This document shows positions 1 to 7,048 of a DNA stretch of 13,859 bases, one piece after another. Below the pieces are notes generated by a model that worked only from the letters and a program-made list of their open reading frames with translations, was not told the DNA's origin and ran no database searches. The DNA lies in assembly GCA_964621445.1 (NCBI GenBank), contig CAZUNO010000019.1, positions 41,429-55,287 on the forward strand, read 5' to 3'. Position 1 is the stretch's first letter. Each line of letters starts with the position of its first letter. The translations under genes and the position numbers were made by a program. The stretch is from CAZUNO01 sp964621445 [NCBI: Candidatus Hadarchaeota archaeon]. Lineage in GTDB: Archaea > CAYQAE01 > CAYVLA01.

Positions 1-1471
1 TTGTTTCTTCATCCAGCCAGTCAAGGGCCAGGACCGTGGATCCCGCGTCCACACTGGTTATTGTGATGTTCTGGGCTATATCCATGACCGTGACCCGGCT
101 GCCGTTGCTCCAAGCCAAGTTGGATGCGTCGGGCGAGAAGGCAACGCGAGGCCGGGGCGGGGATCGCGCGGAGGCCAGCACCTTGGGTGGGCCGGAAAAA
201 AGTTCCAACACCTGGACAGTTCTCTCCCGGAATATGGCCAGGTACTCCCCCTGCCGTGATAGCGATATGCCAGTGAGGTCCCTGGAATCCGGCTCTACCA
301 TTGTCCTCACTCTAGGAGGGGCAGAGGGATCGGTTAGGTTGGTTATGGAGACAACATGATCCCGTTGGGTGGTACAGATCATGCCACTGATGCTGGATCC
401 TGCCGCCTTGAAGGGGCCGGTGGGATGGGTCTCCACATGGATTTTGGCCTGGTAGTTCCAGACGTGGATACCGGTTCCAGCCCCAACGGCAAGAAGATTG
501 GAGGTGGGGGAGAACGACAGGCCTCTCCCACCTGGCACCTGGAACCAGGCAATGGAGAGGCCGGGCGACGAGTTCCAGACCTGGACCACTCCGTCTCCGT
601 AAGAGGCGGCGATGAGACCACCGTCATTTGACCAGTCAACATCAGTCACCTTGACCTTTGCCGAGACAGCAGCGGCATAGCTGCGGCCAGCTCCCTCTCT
701 GTACAGGGCGCGGCACAACGGGGACTGTGCCCCGGGATCCATTATATCCACCCTGTCGCTGTCCTCGTAGCCGGCAGCAAGGAGCGAGCTGTCCGGACTC
801 CACTCCAGGTCGGTGACCCGGCCGTACATATCGATCTCGGTGACGGTGTGGGCGGACAGGTTCCATATCTGCACAGAGTCCGCTTCACCCATGCCCTTGA
901 CAGCGCCGATGACAGCGGCTATAGAGGCATTGTCCGGAGACCATCTCACCATCTCCACAACTCCTCCAGGACATTGCAAGGAGTCCACTAACCGACCCGA
1001 AGACACATTCCAGATGGAGATAGACGTACGCGAACCGGTGGATGCCAGCAGCCCACCAGCAGGCGACCAGGAAAGTGAGGTGGAAGCCCGGGGCTCAATG
1101 AATACATTTTCCTCGTTGAGAGTGAGCCGCTTGGACTCCAAAAGCTTCAAGAATCCGGGAGAGGAACTCTCCGTCTCCTTCTCCCTACCTGCAACCGCTA
1201 TCAACCCTCCCCACGGCGACCAGGCAACGCTCCTCATCCAGGGTTGAGAGAAATAAACGACCCTCTCCCCAGTACCCGACCCATAGACACCCAGACCCTG
1301 GCCACAGCCAGCCATATACCTCCCATCAGGCGAGAAATCCACATCCACAACAACCCCCTCACCAACTCTATCCACCAAGAAAAACGAGCTAGAATCCACC
1401 ACGACGCCCCGACCAAGAGGCAAAGAAACCAGCACAACCAGCAGGAACAGGCCGACCTCAAATTCGCTCAT
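1..1471 (-). CDS. Secreted WD40-type beta-propeller protein, partial at its C-terminus
   Basis: One uninterrupted minus-strand frame of 490 codons runs off the left edge with no stop. The translation shows about eight WD40-like blades: a V-x-W/F-S-P-D/N-x-x-x-L/I-A core repeats many times (for example VRWSPDNASIAA, LEWSPDSSLLAAG, VDWSNDGGLIAAS, VAFSPDASNLAW), often followed by VWN or IWN. The N-terminus has a hydrophobic stretch (GLFLLVVLVSLPLG), so I infer export or membrane anchoring. The ATG at 1471 lacks a positive n-region. A TTG at 1486 adds VYRK and lies 6 bases after GAGGGGAG (1493-1500), so it is a credible alternative start. WD40 propellers are binding scaffolds; no ligand can be named. 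It lies just downstream of the 343-aa gene on the same strand, with a 50-70 base gap, so the two may be co-transcribed. Confidence 0.85.
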   Translation of the reverse strand, partial: MSEFEVGLFLLVVLVSLPLGRGVVVDSSSFFLVDRVGEGVVVDVDFSPDGRYMAGCGQGLGVYGSGTGERVVYFSQPWMRSVAWSPWGGLIAVAGREKETESSSPGFLKLLESKRLTLNEENVFIEPRASTSLSWSPAGGLLASTGSRTSISIWNVSSGRLVDSLQCPGGVVEMVRWSPDNASIAAVIGAVKGMGEADSVQIWNLSAHTVTEIDMYGRVTDLEWSPDSSLLAAGYEDSDRVDIMDPGAQSPLCRALYREGAGRSYAAAVSAKVKVTDVDWSNDGGLIAASYGDGVVQVWNSSPGLSIAWFQVPGGRGLSFSPTSNLLAVGAGTGIHVWNYQAKIHVETHPTGPFKAAGSSISGMICTTQRDHVVSITNLTDPSAPPRVRTMVEPDSRDLTGISLSRQGEYLAIFRERTVQVLELFSGPPKVLASARSPPRPRVAFSPDASNLAWSNGSRVTVMDIAQNITITSVDAGSTVLALDWLDEET

Positions 1472-1539
1472 CTTGCGATAAACCAATAACTACTCCCCTC
1501 CACACATCAATAGTGTAGGTCTTTGGACTGTGACTTATC

Positions 1540-2571
1540 CTAGAAGTTTGCATCACTTATGTCGTCTATCCAGATCATCGTGTCGTCTGGATCCTCTTCG
1601 TAGCCTTCTAAGTCGCTCGAGATAGCGTTTGTGCAGTAGGCCCACCATAAAAGGGCCAAGAACTGCTCCTGCCAGTACACTCCGTAGGTGGAACTCCATC
1701 CTTTGATATGGTTATAGTAATACCAGTACTCGTCTTCATCAAGCCACTGCTCAGAATCCACAGTATCGCGATAAGCTTTGCCCACCATCACCATGAAGTG
1801 GGAATTCTCACTTGCAGCACCCAGTTCATATACCACTGCGTCGAAAAGCCAGTCCCGATCCTGGTCAACGATGGAGAAGTTCCCGCCATGGCTAACATAG
1901 GGATCGATTCCCCATAGGTTCACCCTGTACTTAGCTGGACCGTCAATCCAATCCTGGGCAATGGACTGGAAGTCGCTGTCATCGTAATCAGAATCCGGGA
2001 ACTGCCCGGTGTCGGGATCATCCCCCATTCTGTGAAGAATAACCATCTTTCGTATCGTGTGGGTAGGCCAATCCGGTAATTCATCCGATGTGTCTGCCGA
2101 GGCTTGATCCAACGCGTCTTGAATTGCCTTGCACTTATTGTCTATGTCTTTATCGGTATCTTGGTCTGGATCAGGATTATTTATTGGCTCATCGGCCACA
2201 AAGCCGCCCAAGTTAATCCTGGCACAGTACTGTTCTTTCTCGGTGTCGCCAATATCCATAGAGTTTATGGATTTCTTGACACAGATCATCGCATCCTTGA
2301 GCAACGTTGTTGCATTGTCACGTTTGAAGTCTCCCTTCAGATAAGCGTAATTGGCATCCCAGCAAATTGCCCATCTGTCGGCCCAGTTGTTCTTATCACC
2401 CTTGACGACCTTGTCCACGAAGCTCTGTTGCTTGAAGTTGATATGACTAGCCAAGACGGTATTCAATGAGTTTGCACAATCTTTCCAAGAGGTGTAGTCG
2501 GTTTTGTCTTGTTCCTGAGGATAGAACGCGCCAAAATATTTTACTGGACTTCCCTCTTCTATCTCGCTCAT
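1540..2571 (-). CDS. Acidic protein of unknown function (343 aa)
   Basis: I do not recognise a family. The protein is acidic and rich in Asp, Trp and Tyr. Residues 132-145 (NPDPDQDTDKDID) resemble the Asp-rich calcium-binding loops of thrombospondin type 3 or dockerin-like repeats, and a second acidic cluster lies at 184-200. The C-terminal third is aromatic (EYWYYYNH around 281-288, LLWWAYC around 307-313). Cysteines are present at 32, 70, 97, 116, 147 and 313. No signal peptide or clear membrane segment is visible, so it is probably cytoplasmic unless exported by an unseen route. The ATG at 2571 fits a TATA box centred about 34 bases upstream, implying a very short leader. The WD40 gene follows on the same strand. 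Uniform codon use over 343 codons argues for a real gene. Confidence 0.75.
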   Translation of the reverse strand: MSEIEEGSPVKYFGAFYPQEQDKTDYTSWKDCANSLNTVLASHINFKQQSFVDKVVKGDKNNWADRWAICWDANYAYLKGDFKRDNATTLLKDAMICVKKSINSMDIGDTEKEQYCARINLGGFVADEPINNPDPDQDTDKDIDNKCKAIQDALDQASADTSDELPDWPTHTIRKMVILHRMGDDPDTGQFPDSDYDDSDFQSIAQDWIDGPAKYRVNLWGIDPYVSHGGNFSIVDQDRDWLFDAVVYELGAASENSHFMVMVGKAYRDTVDSEQWLDEDEYWYYYNHIKGWSSTYGVYWQEQFLALLWWAYCTNAISSDLEGYEEDPDDTMIWIDDISDANF

Positions 2572-2599
2572 ACTTCCGGCACGCTTAATTCTTGACTAC

Positions 2600-2610
2600 C
2601 CTTATATATT
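2600..2610. promoter_or_regulatory. Near-symmetric archaeal TATA box between divergent ORFs
   Basis: CTTATATATTA is a strong archaeal TATA-type element. On the minus strand (AATATATAAG) its centre is about 34 bases before the ATG of the 343-aa gene, giving an expected transcript start near 2579. Read on the plus strand it could serve the small winged-helix ORF. Which direction is used is not decided by the sequence. Confidence 0.5.
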
Positions 2611-2651
2611 AGTGATTCGGTAACTGATGCTATGTTTGGTTTTTTGGGGGG

Positions 2652-2837
2652 TTGTGGCACGACGTACAGGAAATCAACCACGCCCACCCCCTGCTCTCCA
2701 AACAACGGATATACCAGGTAGTAAAGAACTTGAAGCAAAACAACTTCCTGCAGGTAAGGAAGAGGCAAAGAAGGTACCAGTACCGGCTTTCCGGACCCCT
2801 TCGCATCCACCTGGAAAACGAAATCGGCAATCCCTGA
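2652..2837 (+). CDS. Small winged-helix DNA-binding protein, possibly truncated
   Basis: A 61-codon frame starting at TTG reads like most of a winged helix. LLSKQRIYQVVKNLKQ (about 14-29) resembles a helix-turn-helix recognition helix, followed by NFLQVRKRQRRYQYRLSG, which fits the basic wing hairpin ending in Y-x-L. The protein stops soon after the wing, and the first helix is short. The frame stays open to 2628 without an ATG. A T6G6 run (2640-2651) sits at the start, and removing one G would join the frame to an ATG at 2627. So this is either a TTG-start small regulator or a gene hit by a homopolymer frameshift. It lies directly upstream of a terminator and of the cimA operator-like palindromes, so regulation of cimA or of the divergent gene is a reasonable guess. 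Confidence 0.4.
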   Translation: MWHDVQEINHAHPLLSKQRIYQVVKNLKQNNFLQVRKRQRRYQYRLSGPLRIHLENEIGNP

Positions 2838-2855
2838 ACCCCGTTACCCCGCTCC

Positions 2856-2898
2856 GCCCCGGGGCCCGGGATCTTTTTGTTTAATTTTTTCATTTTTT
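2856..2898 (+). terminator. GC stem followed by T-tracts
   Basis: GCCCCGGGGC (2856-2865) with flanking GC is followed by three T-runs up to about 2898. It sits 19 bases after the stop of the small winged-helix ORF and before cimA. T-tract termination is usual in archaea, so this probably separates the ORF from cimA. Confidence 0.5.
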
Positions 2899-2901
2899 GT
2901 T

Positions 2902-2956
2902 CTCGCCCCAATTTTGGGGCGATAAGTAAATTCTCGACCCTAATATGGGTAGATAA
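2902..2956. promoter_or_regulatory. Two tandem palindromes upstream of cimA (operator-like)
   Basis: Two related 24-base palindromic units lie at 2902-2925 and 2933-2956; 18 of 24 positions are identical. The core of the first is TCGCCCCAATTTTGGGGCGA (9-base arms), and of the second TCGACCCTAATATGGGTAGA (imperfect arms). Their centres are 31 bases apart, about three helical turns, which would place two dimers on one DNA face. The second contains the TATA-like string CTAATATGG, so binding could block the cimA promoter. The first could alternatively form an RNA hairpin. Confidence 0.5.
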
Positions 2957-3024
2957 CACTAATTAGATCAGGTATCCACGGTATCCCGGACTGGTACGGG
3001 TCCCTTTTCTGGCAGGAGATGGCC

Positions 3025-4614
3025 ATGGATTCACACCAACCCTCAAAAGTGGATATATACGACACCACTCTTAGAGACGGCTCCCAGACCACCGGTGTGA
3101 GCTTTTCCCTTCAGGACAAGATTGACATCACTCTGAAGCTGGACGAGATCGGTGTCCACTACGTGGAGGGTGGTTTACCGTCCTCAAATCCCAAGGACAT
3201 GGAGTACTTCAAGAAGATGAAGGATTATTCCCTATCCACCAAGCTGGCGGCCTTCGGCTCAACCATGCACAAGGATAACGAGCCCGACGTGGACCCCAAC
3301 CTGGCATCATTAGTGGAATCAGGTGCCCCCTGTGCAACGATTTTCGGCAAGAGCTGGAAGTTTCACGTGAAGGAGGTTCTTAGGACCACTGCCGAGAGGA
3401 ACCTGGAGATGATAGAGCAGTCGGTCCGCTTTCTGCGGGAAAAGGGACTAGAGGTCATATTCGACGCCGAACATTTCTACGACGGTTACAAGGACGACCC
3501 CGAATACGCCCTCTCCACCCTGAAATCCGCACATGGGGGCGGGGCCTCTGTCATAGTGCTGTGTGAGACCAACGGGGGATGCCTGCCAAACGAGGTAATG
3601 TCCATGACCGAAAGGGCTCGGGAAGTCATAGACGCCAAGCTGGGTTTCCATGGACATAACGATTCGGGATGCGCGGTGGCCAACACCGTGGTATCGGTGC
3701 TGTCAGGTGCTGAGCACGTTCAGGGAACAATAAACGGGATAGGGGAGAGATGTGGAAATGCCGACCTCTGCTCGGTTCTTCCGAACCTGGAACACAAGCT
3801 GGGAGTCTCCACCGTTCTCCGCAACAGTCCCAAGAACGAGAGGCTGCAGAAGCTCAAGGAGGCCTCCGAGTACCTCTACGAGATAATGAACATGATACCC
3901 GAGCGGCATCAGCCCTATGTCGGTGACCTGACCTTTAGCCACAAGGGAGGGATGCATACCGATGCGGTATCCAAACACACCCTTACCTACGAACATATCG
4001 ACCCCGAGCTTGTTGGTAACAGCCGGTCGATGTCCGTCTCCGAGCTCTCTGGCAAGGCGAGCATCATATCCAAGGCCAAGGAGTTCGGATTCAAGCTCAG
4101 CAAATCCGATGAAACAACGGCCCGGATCGTGCGCAGTGTAAAGGAGATGGAGGCCAAGGGTTACCATCTCCTGAACGCGGATGCCACCGTCTACCTGCTG
4201 ATGGCCCGGGAGATGGGGAAACTAAGGAAGAGCTTTGACGTGATCGAGTGGAGGACACTGACCTCAAACTATAGCGATGACGGAAGTTTCTCGGAGGCCA
4301 CGGTAAAGGTTGAGGTTGATGACAACATAATTCACACCATCGCGGAGGGAGATGGCCCCGTGAATGCCCAGGACCTCGCCCTCAGGAAGGCCCTTAACCC
4401 CTTCTACCCCTCAATTGACAAGGTGGACCTCATTAACTACAAGGTCACGGTAATCAACATGGAGGGCACGGCCTCAGCCGTGGAGGTGTTCATCGAGTTC
4501 GCCGACCACGACATGCGATGGGCCACGGTGGGCGTCTCCGAGAATATACTGGAGGCCAGCAAGATAGCCCTTGTGCAGGGATACAGGTACTTCCTCCAGA
4601 AAAACCGTAAATGA
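3025..4614 (+). CDS. cimA: (R)-citramalate synthase
   Basis: Condenses acetyl-CoA and pyruvate to citramalate, the first step of the pyruvate route to 2-oxobutyrate and isoleucine; cytoplasmic. Numbered from this ATG (529 aa), the DRE-TIM metallolyase motifs are intact: DTTLRDGSQ at 13-21, FDAEHFYDGY at 147-156, the metal-binding HGHND at 209-213, GERCGNADL at 240-248 and HKGGMH at 306-311. Residues from about 395 onward match the LeuA-type dimerisation/allosteric domain, the usual site of feedback inhibition. Length and the FDAEHFYDGY segment fit the bacterial-type long citramalate synthase family rather than 2-isopropylmalate or homocitrate synthase, though substrate is inferred. An ATG at 3019 directly abuts GGAG, whereas the ATG at 3025 lies 6 bases after it, so I prefer 3025. 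The gene ends 7 bases from the stop of the convergent mutase-like gene. Confidence 0.92.
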   Translation: MDSHQPSKVDIYDTTLRDGSQTTGVSFSLQDKIDITLKLDEIGVHYVEGGLPSSNPKDMEYFKKMKDYSLSTKLAAFGSTMHKDNEPDVDPNLASLVESGAPCATIFGKSWKFHVKEVLRTTAERNLEMIEQSVRFLREKGLEVIFDAEHFYDGYKDDPEYALSTLKSAHGGGASVIVLCETNGGCLPNEVMSMTERAREVIDAKLGFHGHNDSGCAVANTVVSVLSGAEHVQGTINGIGERCGNADLCSVLPNLEHKLGVSTVLRNSPKNERLQKLKEASEYLYEIMNMIPERHQPYVGDLTFSHKGGMHTDAVSKHTLTYEHIDPELVGNSRSMSVSELSGKASIISKAKEFGFKLSKSDETTARIVRSVKEMEAKGYHLLNADATVYLLMAREMGKLRKSFDVIEWRTLTSNYSDDGSFSEATVKVEVDDNIIHTIAEGDGPVNAQDLALRKALNPFYPSIDKVDLINYKVTVINMEGTASAVEVFIEFADHDMRWATVGVSENILEASKIALVQGYRYFLQKNRK

Positions 4615-4621
4615 CCCCCTA

Positions 4622-5680
4622 TCAGGCCAGTAGGGATAGTTTCTCCCCTTTGGAGACAAGTTCAACCAGCCTTAGGGCCACCGGGAGTGCGTCCCACCAT
4701 CTCCGTTGACCGCTGGCCAGATAGCAGGCGTGGTCCTTGTCAAGGGCGGCATCGATATCCTCGGGCATCAGGCGCTGGTATTCATCCTCCAGGGGTACTA
4801 GTTCCGTGCTTTCGGAAAGGCTTCTCGAATCCATGAGTTCCTCATGAACTGCTATCCTCTTGGCACCGGTCCTGGTAGCGAGAATACGGCCCAGGTCCTC
4901 CTGGGTCAGTATATTCCCTTTATCGTCAATGACCCTCATGGACTCACCGCAGGGGTCCAGGGCCAGGCCGATATCGCCATCCCTTTCCACCAGGTGATCG
5001 GCGAAGGCGGACATTAGTGGGTCACCGGATAGAACCGGCTTGTCCGTTAGGTAGGCGGGAGCATTGTCATGGAATGATACCACCTCGCAGTTCAGCCCCC
5101 TCAGTATTCGTGGGAGGATGACCGAGACCGCCCCGTTGGAGCAGTCCATGAGCACCTTGGGCGAGGCCTGTATAATGGAATCAACGTCTACGGCCTCCAA
5201 AAGATGGGAACGATACCCCTCGAAGGACTGGGGGAAGAACATTATGTCCCCCACCTCCTGGGCGGAAACCAGCCTCGAGCCCTTGCCGATCATCCTAATG
5301 AGTTCCTCCAACATCTCATGGGAGGCGATGGCCCCTCGATCGTCGAATAATGAGGTTACTAGGTCGCTGGGATTCCTCCAGGAAAAACCCATGTATACGC
5401 CGAAGTCCGACCTGCTGTCCCTGATACAATACCTCACCACGGGAATGGGAACCAGTCTCGTATCCAGAACCTGTATACCGTTCTCCATGATTCCGCAGGT
5501 AAGGGAACGCTTCATGAGTCTTGAGAAACCCTTGCCGTCCCTCCCGGTAACTACTACGTTCCCTGAGCCAATCATCTGGCCCAGGGTGGAACCCATGTCC
5601 GCCGCGAAGCAGGCCCTGTAATCCTTGTTCGCTGATCCTATAATGCGATTTCTCTCGATGCGCAGGCTCAAGTCAATCAT
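4622..5680 (-). CDS. Phosphohexomutase-like protein, catalytically degenerate (352 aa)
   Basis: It follows the alpha-D-phosphohexomutase fold (PMM/PGM, GlmM) through domains I-III, but the active-site loops are lost. The catalytic TASHNP serine loop reads GFSWRNP (98-104). The metal loop DGDGDR reads DPCGES (242-247) in the context DIGLALDPCGE. The sugar-specificity loop GExSGH reads YLASGQ (320-325). The protein ends at KGEKLSLLA, where domain III normally ends, so the phosphate-binding domain IV is absent; usual length is about 450 aa. GFSRLMKRSLTCGIMENG (51-68) and EVGDIMFFPQ (142-151) resemble the PMM-like half of fused nucleotidyltransferase-PMM proteins. It lies 117 bases downstream of the nucleotidyltransferase on the same strand, matching the domain order of that fusion. 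Inference: a structural or regulatory partner of that enzyme, not a mutase. The frame is intact, so it is not a pseudogene in the usual sense. Confidence 0.85.
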   Translation of the reverse strand: MIDLSLRIERNRIIGSANKDYRACFAADMGSTLGQMIGSGNVVVTGRDGKGFSRLMKRSLTCGIMENGIQVLDTRLVPIPVVRYCIRDSRSDFGVYMGFSWRNPSDLVTSLFDDRGAIASHEMLEELIRMIGKGSRLVSAQEVGDIMFFPQSFEGYRSHLLEAVDVDSIIQASPKVLMDCSNGAVSVILPRILRGLNCEVVSFHDNAPAYLTDKPVLSGDPLMSAFADHLVERDGDIGLALDPCGESMRVIDDKGNILTQEDLGRILATRTGAKRIAVHEELMDSRSLSESTELVPLEDEYQRLMPEDIDAALDKDHACYLASGQRRWWDALPVALRLVELVSKGEKLSLLA

Positions 5681-5797
5681 CCATCTCTCTTTGGGCTGTA
5701 TCTCTCTTCATCCTGGATAGATATAGTTCTTGTGACATGTCTTCTATTTTTCTTTTAAATTCCATCATTTACATTCAACCTTTTTCCGGATATGTGT

Positions 5798-6916
5798 CTA
5801 GTCGGGTACTATTATCGTGTTGGGACCCAGGGTGCTTCCCGACCATATCTTCATGTTTGCCCCTATGCGGCACCCGGCTCCCATCCTGGTTTGATCCCCT
5901 ATCACCGTCCCCTCGGCCAGTTCGACATCACTGGAAATCTCAGTGCCTCGGCCAATTATGGACTTCACCATCTTACCATTTTCTCCGATACTGACATCAT
6001 CGTGGACGACCACCCCATCAAGCACCGACCCCCTGCCCACCCGTACCTGGTCGCCAAGAACCACGAAACTCCTAAACACGCAGCCCTCCTCAACCACGCA
6101 ACCATCGCCCATTAGCACGGGACAGGATATGTTGCCATCCGCGATTCTGGAGTTTTCACCCTTTACCGGCTCCATCTCGGTCAAGGTCCGATATCTCTCA
6201 TTGAACTCCCCCAGGGGGAACCTCCCCGACAGGGCGTCCCCGTTGGCCTGTAAATATCTGCTCGGCCTCCCCACGTCGTTCCAATACCCGGAGAGCCTGT
6301 AGCCTGATACCACGTAATCATCAAGAACCCGGGGGAAGAGATCCATTGAGAAGTCATACTCCACATCTCCCGGAATATGTTCCAGGATCTCGGGCTCGAA
6401 TACGTATATGCCGGCATTGATGAGGTTGCTGAATACATTAGAGGGGTCCGGCTTCTCCACGAACTCGATTATGCGATCATCCTCCAGACGGGCGATTCCA
6501 TAGTGGGTGGGGTCCTCCACGCTGGTCAGAACAATGGTCGCCGAAGAGCCATTCCCGTTGTGAAATTTCACCAGTTCAGCGAGATCCACATTCACCAGCA
6601 GATCCCCGCTGATCACCAGAAATGTATCACTGAGATGGTCCCTAAGGTTGCCCACCGCTCCGGCAGTTCCCCTGGAAAGATTCCCGTGGGTAAATTCGAA
6701 ATCCATGCCGGTGGATAGTCCCTCTATGTATTCAACTATGCGCTCCCCAAGATAATCAACGGGAATGAAAATCCTGTCAAACCCCCCTCTTTCTAGCAGG
6801 TCGAGTTGGTAACCCATTATCGGCCTGTTGGCAATGGGAACCAGGGGTTTGGGCCGGGCCACGGTTAACGGCCTCAGTCTCGTACCCTTGCCACCGGCCA
6901 GAAGAACTGCATCCAT
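5798..6916 (-). CDS. Sugar-1-phosphate nucleotidyltransferase with left-handed beta-helix domain
   Basis: Makes an NDP-sugar from an NTP and a sugar-1-phosphate, for glycans or glycosylation; cytoplasmic. Residues 1 to about 235 form the GT-A-like nucleotidyltransferase domain: LAGGKGTRLRPLT at 6-18 (NTP binding), RPKPLVP at 21-27, GTAGA at 83-87, SGD at 103-105 (metal Asp), EKP at 154-156, NAGIY at 167-171 and GYWNDVG at 210-216. Residues about 258-372 are hexapeptide repeats of a left-handed beta-helix. VFSNLINAGIYVFEPEIL and the following YDFSMDLFP are typical of mannose-1-phosphate guanylyltransferase-type proteins, but glucose-1-phosphate or GlcNAc-1-phosphate substrates cannot be excluded. 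The minus-strand frame is open up to 7123, but homology begins exactly at the ATG at 6916. A TATA-like GTTATATC centred about 28 bases upstream suggests a leaderless or very short-leader transcript. It is divergent from the TraB-family gene. Confidence 0.9.
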   Translation of the reverse strand: MDAVLLAGGKGTRLRPLTVARPKPLVPIANRPIMGYQLDLLERGGFDRIFIPVDYLGERIVEYIEGLSTGMDFEFTHGNLSRGTAGAVGNLRDHLSDTFLVISGDLLVNVDLAELVKFHNGNGSSATIVLTSVEDPTHYGIARLEDDRIIEFVEKPDPSNVFSNLINAGIYVFEPEILEHIPGDVEYDFSMDLFPRVLDDYVVSGYRLSGYWNDVGRPSRYLQANGDALSGRFPLGEFNERYRTLTEMEPVKGENSRIADGNISCPVLMGDGCVVEEGCVFRSFVVLGDQVRVGRGSVLDGVVVHDDVSIGENGKMVKSIIGRGTEISSDVELAEGTVIGDQTRMGAGCRIGANMKIWSGSTLGPNTIIVPD

Positions 6917-6938
6917 TTCTGGCCTTTCCACTGATAAC

Positions 6939-6949
6939 AGCGATATAAC
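6939..6949 (-). promoter_or_regulatory. TATA-like element for the nucleotidyltransferase gene
   Basis: On the minus strand AGTTATATCG is centred about 28 bases before the ATG at 6916. That spacing fits a leaderless archaeal transcript. Confidence 0.35.
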
Positions 6950-6999
6950 TCTTATGAAGGAAGCGCAGCCCTCACAACCCAGATAGACCTTTCTGGAAA

Positions 7000-7009
7000 G
7001 ATTTAATCG
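7000..7009 (+). promoter_or_regulatory. TATA-like element for the TraB-truA-tRNA unit
   Basis: GATTTAATCG lies about 45 bases before the ATG at 7049, preceded by the purine-rich GGAAA, a possible BRE. The expected transcript start is near 7030, giving a leader of about 20 bases. Confidence 0.3.
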
Positions 7010-7048
7010 GGACCAGCCATTCCCTACACCACTTCGGGAAGAACGGCG

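Noticed and set aside
2568-2959. Minus-strand frames of 80 and 109 codons opposite the small winged-helix ORF
   Set aside because: They cover the promoter, terminator and palindromes and have no domain or ribosome-binding site.
3703-4167. Minus-strand 154-codon frame inside cimA
   Set aside because: Antisense shadow of a strongly conserved gene; no motif or start signal.
5064-5621. Plus-strand 185-codon frame opposite the mutase-like gene
   Set aside because: The minus-strand frame aligns with the phosphohexomutase fold throughout; the plus frame has no recognisable feature.
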